DNA of 28,563 nucleotides from Atribacteria bacterium SCGC AAA255-N14 (GTDB lineage: Bacteria; Atribacterota; JS1; SB-45; 34-128). Shown here piece after piece: positions 1-6,347 of this stretch. The stretch is taken from NCBI GenBank assembly GCA_000405345.1, contig ASPC01000016.1:1-28563 (forward strand). The letters are read 5' to 3'. A program made the position numbers and the translations under genes. Positions within the stretch are counted from its first letter, which is position 1; each line of letters starts with the position of its first letter. The notes under the pieces were generated by a model, which saw only the letters and a program-made list of their open reading frames with translations, ran no database searches and was not told the origin of the DNA.

Positions 1-24
1 AGGGGGATTTGTACCCGTATTTCT

Positions 25-60
25 AATTGGTCAATCGGTAAATTGGTGAATTGGTCAATT
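25..60. repeat. Short direct repeats upstream of the M15 peptidase gene
   Basis: The 11-mer AATTGGTCAAT occurs at 25-35 and 49-59, and a one-base variant, AATTGGTGAAT, at 41-51. The copies overlap or lie a few bases apart just before the ribosome binding site of the first gene. They may be a slippage product. No function is visible. Confidence 0.5.
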
Positions 61-94
61 CACTAACGACTGAAAGGAGTTAGTTCCCATTCAA

Positions 95-469
95 ATGCTA
101 AATAGTACCAACAATATAATCATCGCCCCCTATTTCAACTTATCCGAATTTGCCTGTCCCTGCTGTAATCTGGTGATGTTACATCCCAAACTGCTCGCCA
201 AATTGATGGAATTAAGAAATATATTAGAAAGACCGGTATATATTACCTCCGGGTACCGCTGTTCAAAATATAACCAGAAAGTGGGAGGCGTACCAAACAG
301 CTATCACCGTATCGGACTGGCAGCAGATATTAAAGTAAAAGATATCAATCTGATTGAACTTTTAGAGATATGTGAGAATATAGACTTTAACGGTATCGGG
401 TTTTATGAGAAGAAGGATTTTTTGCATCTGGATGTACGGCCAACTAAACGTAGCAGATGGAGGGAATAA
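95..469 (+). CDS. M15-family zinc peptidase (phage endolysin-like D,D-/L,D-carboxypeptidase)
   Basis: This 124-residue protein looks like a single-domain M15 (M15_3 / VanY-like) peptidase that cleaves peptidoglycan stem peptides. The family signature is visible: SGYR at residues 52-55, the zinc motif H71-x6-D78 (SYHRIGLAADI) and the third metal ligand in LHLD (H111). An N-terminal FACPCC stretch (about 19-24) is common in phage and prophage members. There is no signal peptide, as expected for an endolysin that needs a holin to leave the cell, and a holin-like gene follows 59 bases downstream. The ribosome binding site AAAGGAG (73-79) is 15 bases from the ATG at 95, which is long; an ATT at 89 in the same frame would be better spaced. 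A cellular cell-wall peptidase is the alternative, but size and context favour a prophage remnant. Confidence 0.85.
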   Translation: MLNSTNNIIIAPYFNLSEFACPCCNLVMLHPKLLAKLMELRNILERPVYITSGYRCSKYNQKVGGVPNSYHRIGLAADIKVKDINLIELLEICENIDFNGIGFYEKKDFLHLDVRPTKRSRWRE

Positions 470-473
470 AAAA

Positions 474-505
474 GTAAACCAAAGGTGCCTGGCACTTTTG
501 TTTAC
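474..505. repeat. Palindromic repeat, GTAAAC...GTTTAC family (copy 1)
   Basis: This is a near-perfect inverted repeat: GTAAAC-C-AAAGGTGCC, one central base, then GGCACTTTTGTTTAC, with one bulged C (480) and one G-T pair. A cleaner copy of the same sequence lies at 6307-6347. It lies between the endolysin and holin-like genes and could form a hairpin in the transcript. Because it recurs at an unrelated site, it is better treated as a dispersed palindromic element than as a terminator belonging to this locus. Confidence 0.75.
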
Positions 506-528
506 CTTTTTGAGAAAGGAGTGAAATA

Positions 529-798
529 ATGGATGTTAAAACATTGTCTGAAGTGATCGCCAATCAGGGCTTCCCTATCGCCTTATCGATACTCTTGATC
601 TTTCGAATAGATAAGTTTATGCAGGAGATAGTAATAGCTCAGAAAGAGGGATATCGGCAAGTCCTGGAAAATACTAAAGAGATACATAGTACCATCACCA
701 GTTTAAATCAGCAGAACCGGGAGTATTATTCACTGCGTTTTGCAGAGGTACAGAAAGAATTGGCAGGGATGAAGGTGGCGTTGGGGAAAATTGAATAG
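529..798 (+). CDS. YvrJ/holin-like small membrane protein
   Basis: This 89-residue protein has one hydrophobic segment at about residues 13-27 (QGFPIALSILLIF), followed by a charged, probably coiled-coil tail (about 28-89). The N-terminal 'GFPIA' hydrophobic segment running into a basic/acidic helix resembles the YvrJ and BhlA/UviB families of phage-associated holin-like proteins. It directly follows an M15 endolysin-type gene, the classic lysis-pair arrangement. A good ribosome binding site (AAAGGAG, 515-521) precedes the ATG. The 3' 126 bases and the following terminator are duplicated at 2718-2901, beyond the XRE/ImmA/PIN operon. Holin activity is inferred from topology and neighbour only. 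Confidence 0.65.
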   Translation: MDVKTLSEVIANQGFPIALSILLIFRIDKFMQEIVIAQKEGYRQVLENTKEIHSTITSLNQQNREYYSLRFAEVQKELAGMKVALGKIE

Positions 799-810
799 AA
801 ATATAAAAAA

Positions 811-849
811 GGGCAAGCTATGGAGCAAGTCAGCTTTATTAGCTTGCCC
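811..849 (+). terminator. Stem-loop terminator-like hairpin after the holin-like gene
   Basis: A perfect 10-bp stem, GGGCAAGCTA (811-820) with TAGCTTGCCC (840-849), encloses a 19-nt loop 13 bases after the stop codon. The following T-tract is interrupted (TGTCTCATTTTGT), so termination may be partial. A diverged copy lies at 2863-2901. Confidence 0.65.
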
Positions 850-907
850 TGTCTCATTTTGTATTCTAAAAACAACATAAAACAAATTCATTTAAAAGTG
901 AAATGTA

Positions 908-1465
908 CTAAAATTTTTTATTACTATTTATTTTAAATCTTCTTACAATTTCTTTAAAATCGTAATTTGGCAATTTCCTCTTTTTTCTTTTCATATCATC
1001 CCATATTTTACATCCTTCTTCTAAAGAAATATAGCTTTTTTCGTAACTCAAATACAATATATCTTTAGTGCAGACGTAAGGTAGTTTATTGTTTCCAACA
1101 TATGGCAAAATATCTCTTAAATTATTGCTTGCGAGGGTCCCATTAAGCGCTCTTGCTATCACAATAGCGGCCGCTTCCCCTTTACCTATTCTTTTAGGGT
1201 TTTTTATGGATATTAAATTAATATACTCATTAAACTCCTGGCTAGGAATTGTGATATTCCTTAATTTGTAATTCCCTTTTGAAATTTGAGATTTTAAATC
1301 ATTAAAGACAAACCTATATTGGGAACTTTTTATTTTATCTAATTCATTAAAAACCGATTGAGGAATAATAATTTGATTAGGAAAAAGAAAATTTACAATA
1401 TCTAATCTTTCTATCCATAAAAAAGACGAGATACAATCATTATCAAATACGATTGGTAACTTCAA
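908..1465 (-). CDS. PIN-like domain protein, third gene of the XRE-ImmA operon
   Basis: This 185-residue protein looks like a PIN-fold protein, the fold of Mg-dependent RNases found as toxins in toxin-antitoxin systems. Seen in the sequence: acidic residues right after the first strand (D8, D10), an 'P-x-S-V-F-N-E-L' segment (E41), the mid-domain GKGEAAAI motif (E97), and an ASNNLRD segment (114-118) where PIN proteins usually carry acidic residues. N114/N115 replace the common D/D, with D118 near by, so the active site may be altered. A basic C-terminal tail (KRKKRK, about 160-165) follows. It starts at a TTG preceded by AGGAGG with 9-base spacing and overlaps the ImmA gene by 23 bases, so the genes are co-transcribed and probably translationally coupled. 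It may be the effector of the module. The family call is from motif spacing only. Confidence 0.6.
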   Translation of the reverse strand: MKLPIVFDNDCISSFLWIERLDIVNFLFPNQIIIPQSVFNELDKIKSSQYRFVFNDLKSQISKGNYKLRNITIPSQEFNEYINLISIKNPKRIGKGEAAAIVIARALNGTLASNNLRDILPYVGNNKLPYVCTKDILYLSYEKSYISLEEGCKIWDDMKRKKRKLPNYDFKEIVRRFKINSNKKF

Positions 1466-2234
1466 ACCCTATTTCCTCCTCGTTTTCATTTCCTTTTTCT
1501 TCAAAGAGGATATCTTCAAATTTTCCATCTACTAATAATTCTTCATATTTTCCATAAGAAATACTCCCCTTTTCTAACAACTCCTCTGCCAATTCAGCAT
1601 AGTCAGAATAAATAATCATCCCTTTCTCTTTAGTGTCTTTGTAAAGTGCAGTATTGTATCCTAATTTATTTGCTTTATAAATAATCCCATTTTTCATAAG
1701 CTCCATTTCTTTTTCTGAGATAATGTTTATTAACTTTAGCCTAACTAGCATCAAAGCGTGGCTAACCATAAAATAATTTTCTAAATAGACTAAATCTCTT
1801 ATATTTAATTTATTTCCTTTTATCCTCTTATCAACGTAATATTTTAATGATTCATCAGGCATTAAAAAATGAGACGCAAAATAATTTGCTTCCATTTCAT
1901 TTTCATAATCATCATTATACTTAATTATGGGGCATATTTTACCATTCATTCCTTTGTCATATTTAAAATGATAATACTCATGAGCAGCTGTAAATCTTTG
2001 ATGACCAAATGAGCGTGAGGAATTTATTACAATTAAACAAATATCTTCTTTTCTTAAAAAAAATCCTGAAATATCCCCTTTTAATTCTGTAACTATTATT
2101 GATATATTTTCTTTTCTTCTTAAAACTTTTAAAATATCTACATCTATAGGCTCACTTAAATGAATACCTAATTCATTCCTTGTATCTATTGCTCTATTCC
2201 TTGCCCTACTTTCTATAAATTTATAATTATTCAT
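1443..2234 (-). CDS. ImmA/IrrE-family zinc metallopeptidase
   Basis: The HEYYH zinc-binding motif (residues 88-92 counted from the upstream GTG) follows a conserved F-T-x-A-HE context, and a second conserved block (E-x-E-A-x-x-F-A-x-x-x-L-M-P, about 116-129) supplies the third ligand. This is the ImmA/IrrE (COG2856) pattern. Such peptidases cleave XRE-type repressors to induce mobile elements or stress genes, and XRE-COG2856 pairs also act as toxin-antitoxin pairs. The C-terminal half (about 180-265) is acidic and not recognised. Two starts are possible: GTG at 2243, overlapping the XRE stop, or ATG at 2234. I chose ATG because AAGGGG lies 7 bases before it and nothing suitable precedes the GTG. 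The downstream PIN-like gene overlaps its 3' end. Confidence 0.85.
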   Translation of the reverse strand: MNNYKFIESRARNRAIDTRNELGIHLSEPIDVDILKVLRRKENISIIVTELKGDISGFFLRKEDICLIVINSSRSFGHQRFTAAHEYYHFKYDKGMNGKICPIIKYNDDYENEMEANYFASHFLMPDESLKYYVDKRIKGNKLNIRDLVYLENYFMVSHALMLVRLKLINIISEKEMELMKNGIIYKANKLGYNTALYKDTKEKGMIIYSDYAELAEELLEKGSISYGKYEELLVDGKFEDILFEEKGNENEEEIGFEVTNRI

Positions 2235-2239
2235 CAATA

Positions 2240-2584
2240 TCACCCCTTAACCAAATCATTCATTTCACCCAAATTATTTAAAAAAGTTTTTGTCCAGGCA
2301 ATTGTTTTTAAGTCTTCATTGCATAAATTTTCTCCCCGAAAAGCAATTTGTATTTCTGGCTCTTTTATCTCACTACCAGTGACAAAATAATCAATTTTAT
2401 ACCCATAAAGATTTGCAAGTTTTTCGAGTATATTCAAATTAATTTCTCTTGTTGCTGTTTCATAGTAGGATAATTGGGCTTTATTTATATCTATTAAATT
2501 AGCTACCTGTTCTTGAGTTAAGCCTGACTTTTTTCGAGCTTCTTGGAGTTTTACTCCTATCAATTTAAGCATAGAATTAACCAT
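2240..2584 (-). CDS. XRE-family helix-turn-helix transcriptional regulator
   Basis: An N-terminal HTH_3 domain is clear: LQEARKKSGLTQEQVANLI followed by the recognition-helix region around NKAQLSYYETATREIN and the ILEKLANLYG helix. The C-terminal ~45 residues are acidic and probably contact the metallopeptidase or form dimers. I start it at the ATG at 2584 because AAAGGAGG sits 8 bases before it; the in-frame ATG at 2605 lies upstream of that ribosome binding site and would be translated across it. It is the first gene of a three-gene minus-strand operon (XRE, ImmA/IrrE, PIN-like). It likely represses its own promoter, whose -35 box lies inside a near-perfect dyad (2651-2666). Confidence 0.88.
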   Translation of the reverse strand: MVNSMLKLIGVKLQEARKKSGLTQEQVANLIDINKAQLSYYETATREINLNILEKLANLYGYKIDYFVTGSEIKEPEIQIAFRGENLCNEDLKTIAWTKTFLNNLGEMNDLVKG

Positions 2585-2600
2585 TATTAATTCCTCCTTT

Positions 2601-2666
2601 AACATATATGTTTATTATTTACATATTAATGGATATATTATAACAAATATGTTGTAATATTGCAAC
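2601..2666. promoter_or_regulatory. Candidate XRE operators (two dyads)
   Basis: GTTGTAATATTGCAAC (2651-2666) is a 16-bp dyad with one mismatched pair that covers the -35 box. A second perfect 12-bp palindrome, AACATATATGTT (2601-2612), lies between the start site and the ribosome binding site. Paired ACATATT/AAATATGT half-sites (2621-2627 and about 2646-2653) flank the -10 box. Autoregulation by the adjacent XRE protein is inferred. Confidence 0.5.
2637..2665 (-). promoter_or_regulatory. Promoter of the XRE-ImmA-PIN operon
   Basis: Read on the minus strand, a -35 box TTGCAA (2665-2660) and a perfect -10 box TATAAT (2642-2637) are separated by exactly 17 bases, placing transcription start near 2630, about 45 bases before the XRE start codon. 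This is a strong housekeeping-type promoter. Confidence 0.75.
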
Positions 2667-2717
2667 TATTTTAATATTTTATATATTTACACTAATAAAT
2701 AGAAAAATAATCAAAAA

Positions 2718-2843
2718 AATACTAAGGAGATACACAGTACCATCACCAGTTTAAACCAGCAGAACCGGGAGTATTATTCCCTACGTTTTACGGAGGTGCA
2801 GAAAGAATTAGCCGGGATGAAGGTAGAGCTGGGGAAAAATTAA
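2718..2843 (+). pseudogene. 5'-truncated second copy of the holin-like gene
   Basis: This reading frame has no start codon and encodes NTKEIHSTITSLNQQNREYY and onwards to a stop at 2841-2843, matching the C-terminal 40 or so residues of the intact holin-like protein at 529-798 with a handful of substitutions (for example A to T and A to E). Nucleotide identity by eye is about 85-90 percent. Similarity stops abruptly at about 2715 in an A-rich stretch next to the XRE operon promoter region, so the 5' part was lost or replaced. The copy still has its own diverged terminator (2863-2901). Confidence 0.85.
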
Positions 2844-2862
2844 ATAAAAATACAATAAAAAA

Positions 2863-2901
2863 GGGTAAACTATAAAGAAAGTCATCTTATGTAGCTTATC
2901 C
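2863..2901 (+). terminator. Terminator of the truncated holin-like copy
   Basis: GGGTAAACTA (2863-2872) pairs with TAGCTTATCC (2892-2901) with one mismatch and one G-T pair, followed by CTTTTTATTTT. It is the diverged duplicate of the hairpin at 811-849 and, unlike that copy, has a good T-tract. Confidence 0.6.
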
Positions 2902-3153
2902 TTTTTATTTTCGTCTTTCATCTCGCTTGTCTCCTAATAAAGAAGTAAGAAATTTTTATTTATTAAGCTCTCTAATAATTAACACATGTGGGTTTAAAGG
3001 CAATCTAATGACGGGTTTGATAAATCAAACCCCTGCTTTACTAAAGAATTGCTCCTGGTTTCATTTTAGATCATTCTGAATACAGCACAGCACGCCGTGC
3101 TGTTACAATTTTTAAAGACATATAAAGTTTGTTTTGCATTTCACGCTATACTA
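2902..3153. other. Non-coding stretch with two hairpins
   Basis: No convincing gene is present. Two inverted repeats stand out: GGGTTTGA-TAAA-TCAAACCC (3013-3032) and ACAGCACG-C-CGTGCTGT (3087-3103). The second lies just downstream of the PBP4 gene on the minus strand but has no T-tract in that direction, so it is not a convincing terminator. This stretch marks the junction between the phage-like region and the chromosomal gene run. Confidence 0.5.
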
Positions 3154-3384
3154 CTACAAGTTTTCGTAGATATATTCTATTATTCTGTTTTCAAAAATTT
3201 TGGGGTCATTATCTTCTTCTATAAAGATAAAATTATTTTCTATAAGACAAAAGACCACCCATCTCTTATTTTTAGTTTCTAATATGCCGGCCAGTGCTGA
3301 AGCCGAGGATAAGGTGCCGGTCTTGCCCCATACCTGAAAAGGCAGGCGTTCTTTTAAAGTCCCCCCCCTCTTTAGTATTGGCAA
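3154..3384 (-). pseudogene. dacB: C-terminal part of PBP4-type D-Ala-D-Ala carboxypeptidase, shifted frame
   Basis: This frame holds the third catalytic motif of S13 penicillin-binding proteins, W-G-KTG-TLSSASALAG (K21 of the ATG-started 76-residue reading), and the terminal domain, which the longer upstream frame lacks. It overlaps that frame by about 110 bases. The natural join is in the G8 run (3361-3368 on the + strand as C8): removing one G gives ...ANTKEGG-TLKERLPF..., a continuous PBP4 protein of about 437 residues. The ATG at 3384 has no obvious ribosome binding site and is unlikely to start an independent protein. Confidence 0.85.
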
Positions 3385-4468
3385 AATAATCCAGTATTTT
3401 AAAATCGTATTTCCGGTAAAGATAAGTCATTGCATTGACCAGATGAGCGGGGGTCATCAAATTATATTCAGATAGTCCGCAGCCATCCACAAGGATATAA
3501 TCTTTTCCCCATTTTAAACCCAGGGTTGTATCAATAACCTCTTCTAAAGAGGCAATAGCTTGAGCAATAGTGGTGGAGACCACTTCAGGATTATCCTCCG
3601 AAGCCAGGGTACGAAAAATATTTTCAGCACTCTGATTATCACTCTTTTTCATCATATAAGCCAGTATTTTATCCAGAGTATCAGAATAATAAATATACTT
3701 TACCTTTAGACCCCCCTGGACTTTCCCAATCCGAAAATCACCTTTTGTCTTTACGCCTTTTTTGGATAGTTCCTGAGAAAAAATATTCCCCCAGAGAAGA
3801 GGCATAGTATTAAGATAAGAATTTTGTTTTTCCTTGACTTTATCGCCCATTACAGCTAATGCTCCGATTAGAGGATTTTTATCATCCCACATCCATCCCC
3901 TACCCAAAAACTCTTCGGGCAGGAATTTTGAATTATCCAATACAATATCTCCGGAGATATGATTGATATTAAACTTTTGCACTAGAGCATCTGCTATCTT
4001 TCTGATTACATCCGGGGATTGAGTGGGGTCTCCACTGCCTACTATATACAGATCTCCGTTTATCTCTCCGGGAGTAGTGCTGGAAAAGTAGAAGGAAGTC
4101 GGATAAGCATACTGCTCCTCATCAAAGATTTCCAGAGCGGCCAGCAGGGTGAATATTTTGGTAAGAGATGCCGGGGTGAAAAGTTTATCTTCATTATGGG
4201 AAAATAGTACTTCCTGAGTGTTTAAGTCTTTTATCAGGATTCCCGAAAATCCCGGGAACTGATTTATATCTTCCCGGATATCTGTGCCAGTACCAGCACC
4301 GGCTGCACCGATTAAAAGAGAAACACATATTAAAAAGGATAATAAAAAAATAATTATCTTATATTTTAACTTCAAACTCTTTTCCTTCCCGGTTTTCATA
4401 ATGAATGTTTTTTTGTATTTGTTCTTTGGTGTTTTTTTGTATAGATTTTCGATTATTTTTCTTTCCAA
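3272..4468 (-). pseudogene. dacB: PBP4-type D-alanyl-D-alanine carboxypeptidase (peptidase S13), frameshifted
   Basis: This long frame encodes the first two active-site motifs of S13 peptidases: SLTK at residues 101-104 (nucleophile serine and lysine) and SDN at 276-278. A hydrophobic export segment lies at about residues 38-58. The third motif, KTG, lies in another frame (3154-3384), because the reading frame changes in a run of eight G (3361-3368). The 398-residue product as read ends in an unrelated tail after EGGDF. PBP4 enzymes are periplasmic/extracellular D,D-carboxypeptidase-endopeptidases that trim peptidoglycan; without KTG this product should be inactive. The start is uncertain: the TTG at 4468 overlaps the upstream gene by 16 bases, while an ATG at 4399 (MKTGKEK) gives a more normal signal peptide; neither has a clear ribosome binding site. 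Confidence 0.85.
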
Positions 4469-5514
4469 AATTCATTACTGGAAATAAAATCTTTAGTATT
4501 AAAAAAAGGGCAAACGGTAATACATTGTGAACAATCGCTGGTGTTTTCTGCCCAGAACTCAAAACATTTTTCCGGGTTGATATAATATTTTTTTACTCCC
4601 GGATTATTGGAAATGGTTTCACCTTTTAAATCCGGTTCCGGCTCAAAAGAAATTGCTTTAGTTTCGCAAATTTCAGCACATTGATAACATCTTTTACAAA
4701 AATTAGAAAGCTTAGAGATAAAATCAAGGTCTGGCTCATCGAGAACTAAAGGTAAATCAGTAAAAACTTTACAAATCCTGACTCCCGAACCATATTCCGG
4801 AGTAACCAGCAATCCATTTCGGCCTAACGCACCCAGGCCGGCATCAACAGCCAGAGGAATACTCAGGGCAGTATCATTCCCGCATTGAACAGCCCGGTAG
4901 CCTAAATTTCTGATAAACTCTCCCAGACAGGAAATAATAAAAGCCATCTTGGAATATCCCAATCCGGTGGCAGCACAGGCAGGCAAAGCAGGAGTAGTGG
5001 ATAGTCCTTGGGGGTCCATTTCTATCGCTATAACTATAGCCCGGTTAATACCCTGGGGTAAATTTATGGGATAAGAACCTAAAAATTGCCCATTTGCTCT
5101 CTTGCCTGCATTTTTATAAATCCATTTTTCATTAATTTTAGTTATACCCACCAGAGAGGCACCGTAAAACCTGGCTACTTTTTTTACTTTGGCAGTAAAT
5201 TCCGCCAGGTCTTTAATCCGGTATTTTTGTTCCCTTAATTTGTAACCATACCAATCTTCTTCAAATGAGGTATCACCTTCCCAGGAAAAGGCAAAAGGAA
5301 ATCGATTATATACTGTCCAGGAAGCCTTGGAAAAGGCATAATCAAAATGAGTGTAACCTTCGTTATCCGCTTTAATATTCTTTAGCATATCATCCGCAAA
5401 ATTATTTTGGTAAGTTTTCAGGTCTTTATCCCACAGATAACGGCAAAACATTTCATTTTTTTGTTCAAATCTCCGATAAATATTCTCATCGATTTCATAA
5501 TATTTTTTTTCCAT
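4453..5514 (-). CDS. Reductive-dehalogenase-like Fe-S protein without TAT signal
   Basis: The C-terminal third carries two [4Fe-4S] motifs in the arrangement of reductive dehalogenases (RdhA) and their relative epoxyqueuosine reductase: C273-x2-C276-x2-C279-x3-C283 and C317 ... C328-x2-C331-x3-C335-P. The middle (about 105-260) looks like the corrinoid-binding nitroreductase-like fold, with GASLVGI, the AATGLGYS segment and DAGLGALGRNGLLVTPEYG. The protein is 353 residues, shorter than respiratory RdhA (about 450-500), starts MEKKYYEID with no twin-arginine signal, and no RdhB anchor gene is adjacent, so it is probably cytoplasmic and not a membrane respiratory enzyme. The ribosome binding site AAGGGAG lies 7 bases from the ATG. 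The substrate is unknown; a dehalogenase, a quinone/epoxide-type reductase or another corrinoid reductase are all possible. Confidence 0.75.
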   Translation of the reverse strand: MEKKYYEIDENIYRRFEQKNEMFCRYLWDKDLKTYQNNFADDMLKNIKADNEGYTHFDYAFSKASWTVYNRFPFAFSWEGDTSFEEDWYGYKLREQKYRIKDLAEFTAKVKKVARFYGASLVGITKINEKWIYKNAGKRANGQFLGSYPINLPQGINRAIVIAIEMDPQGLSTTPALPACAATGLGYSKMAFIISCLGEFIRNLGYRAVQCGNDTALSIPLAVDAGLGALGRNGLLVTPEYGSGVRICKVFTDLPLVLDEPDLDFISKLSNFCKRCYQCAEICETKAISFEPEPDLKGETISNNPGVKKYYINPEKCFEFWAENTSDCSQCITVCPFFNTKDFISSNEFWKEK

Positions 5515-5638
5515 TGCCGCTCCCTTCCTTCACTTTCTTCTTTAATTAGGAACCAATTCTCTGCATCATTTTTAACAATCAACAAATCTTCTTTATTCTA
5601 CACAACCGGGTATAGATTTATTTTCATTTTCATTTTTC

Positions 5639-6286
5639 TTAGACCCACTCGGTAACATATTCTTTTAAATGTTTGGTCTGATTCAATTGTAGAAGACAAT
5701 ATCCTTTGTCTTTTTTATGAGAAAGAAGACTGTAAGAAGCGGTATCCAGATGAATCTTCCAAAAATAGGGTGAGGCAATATTCAGGCAGGCGGCGATAAG
5801 AGGTTTGAGTACCGCCCGATGGGAAACTACCGTCAAAACCTCTCCATTGTGCTGGGAAACTAAACTATCCAGACAGGCCTTGGTCCTTTTTTGCACATCA
5901 TAAAGAGTCTCCATATCTTTCACTCGAAGTTCCTCCGGATTGTTTACCCAGAGCTCCCATTCTTTGGGATAGAGTCCGGCAATCTCTTTTTTAAAGCGCC
6001 CTTCCCAATTTCCTAATTCAATATTGTTAAATTGTTCTTCTGCTTTAACTTCTATCCCGCATTCTTGGCCAATTGCCTCAGCGGTCTGCCTGGCTCGGGA
6101 TAGAGGGCTGGTATAAATATGCTTAAGAGGAAAATTTTTAAGTTCTCGGGCTAAATCCCGGGCTTGAATAAGCCCTCTTTTGTTTAAAGGGAAATCTGTC
6201 CTCCCTCTAAACATCCCCTTAATATTCCCTTCACATTCTCCATGTCTTACTAAAATAATTAGCGTTCCTTTAAAATCCTTAAACAT
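5639..6286 (-). CDS. Histidine phosphatase family protein (phosphoglycerate mutase-like)
   Basis: This 215-residue protein has the branch-1 histidine phosphatase catalytic set: LVRHGE with R14 and phospho-acceptor H15, R64 in SPLSRARQTAEAI, E90 in NIELGNWEG, and H156 in VVSHRAVLK. Length and the 'LGNWEG' form resemble alpha-ribazole phosphatase (CobC-type) and broad-specificity phosphatases, but no cobamide genes are near, so the substrate is open. AGGAGG lies 6 bases before the ATG. It sits downstream of the HD-domain gene, separated by a perfect 41-base palindromic repeat. Confidence 0.88.
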   Translation of the reverse strand: MFKDFKGTLIILVRHGECEGNIKGMFRGRTDFPLNKRGLIQARDLARELKNFPLKHIYTSPLSRARQTAEAIGQECGIEVKAEEQFNNIELGNWEGRFKKEIAGLYPKEWELWVNNPEELRVKDMETLYDVQKRTKACLDSLVSQHNGEVLTVVSHRAVLKPLIAACLNIASPYFWKIHLDTASYSLLSHKKDKGYCLLQLNQTKHLKEYVTEWV

Positions 6287-6306
6287 TCTTACCTCCTGCT
6301 CCTAAC

Positions 6307-6347
6307 AAAAAGTAAACAAAGGTGCCAGGCACCTTTGTTTACTTTTT
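6307..6347. repeat. Palindromic repeat, GTAAAC...GTTTAC family (copy 2)
   Basis: This is a perfect 20-bp inverted repeat around a single central A (6327): arms AAAAAGTAAACAAAGGTGCC and its complement. It matches the diverged copy at 474-505. It overlaps the stop codon of the HD-domain gene (6339-6341), whose last residues are encoded within it, and ends in T6 on the + strand and A5 at the other side, so it may act as a bidirectional terminator. Confidence 0.85.

Noticed and set aside
3087..3103. GC-rich hairpin as the terminator of the PBP4 gene
   Set aside because: No T-tract follows on the minus strand.
3097..3282. Short + strand open frames inside the PBP4 region
   Set aside because: They are antisense to a clearly coding minus-strand gene and have no ribosome binding site or family motif.
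3361..3368. Programmed ribosomal frameshift in the PBP4 gene
   Set aside because: PBP4 genes are not known to use this, and no stimulatory structure was seen near the run; error or slippage is simpler. Kept as a finding about the homopolymer only.
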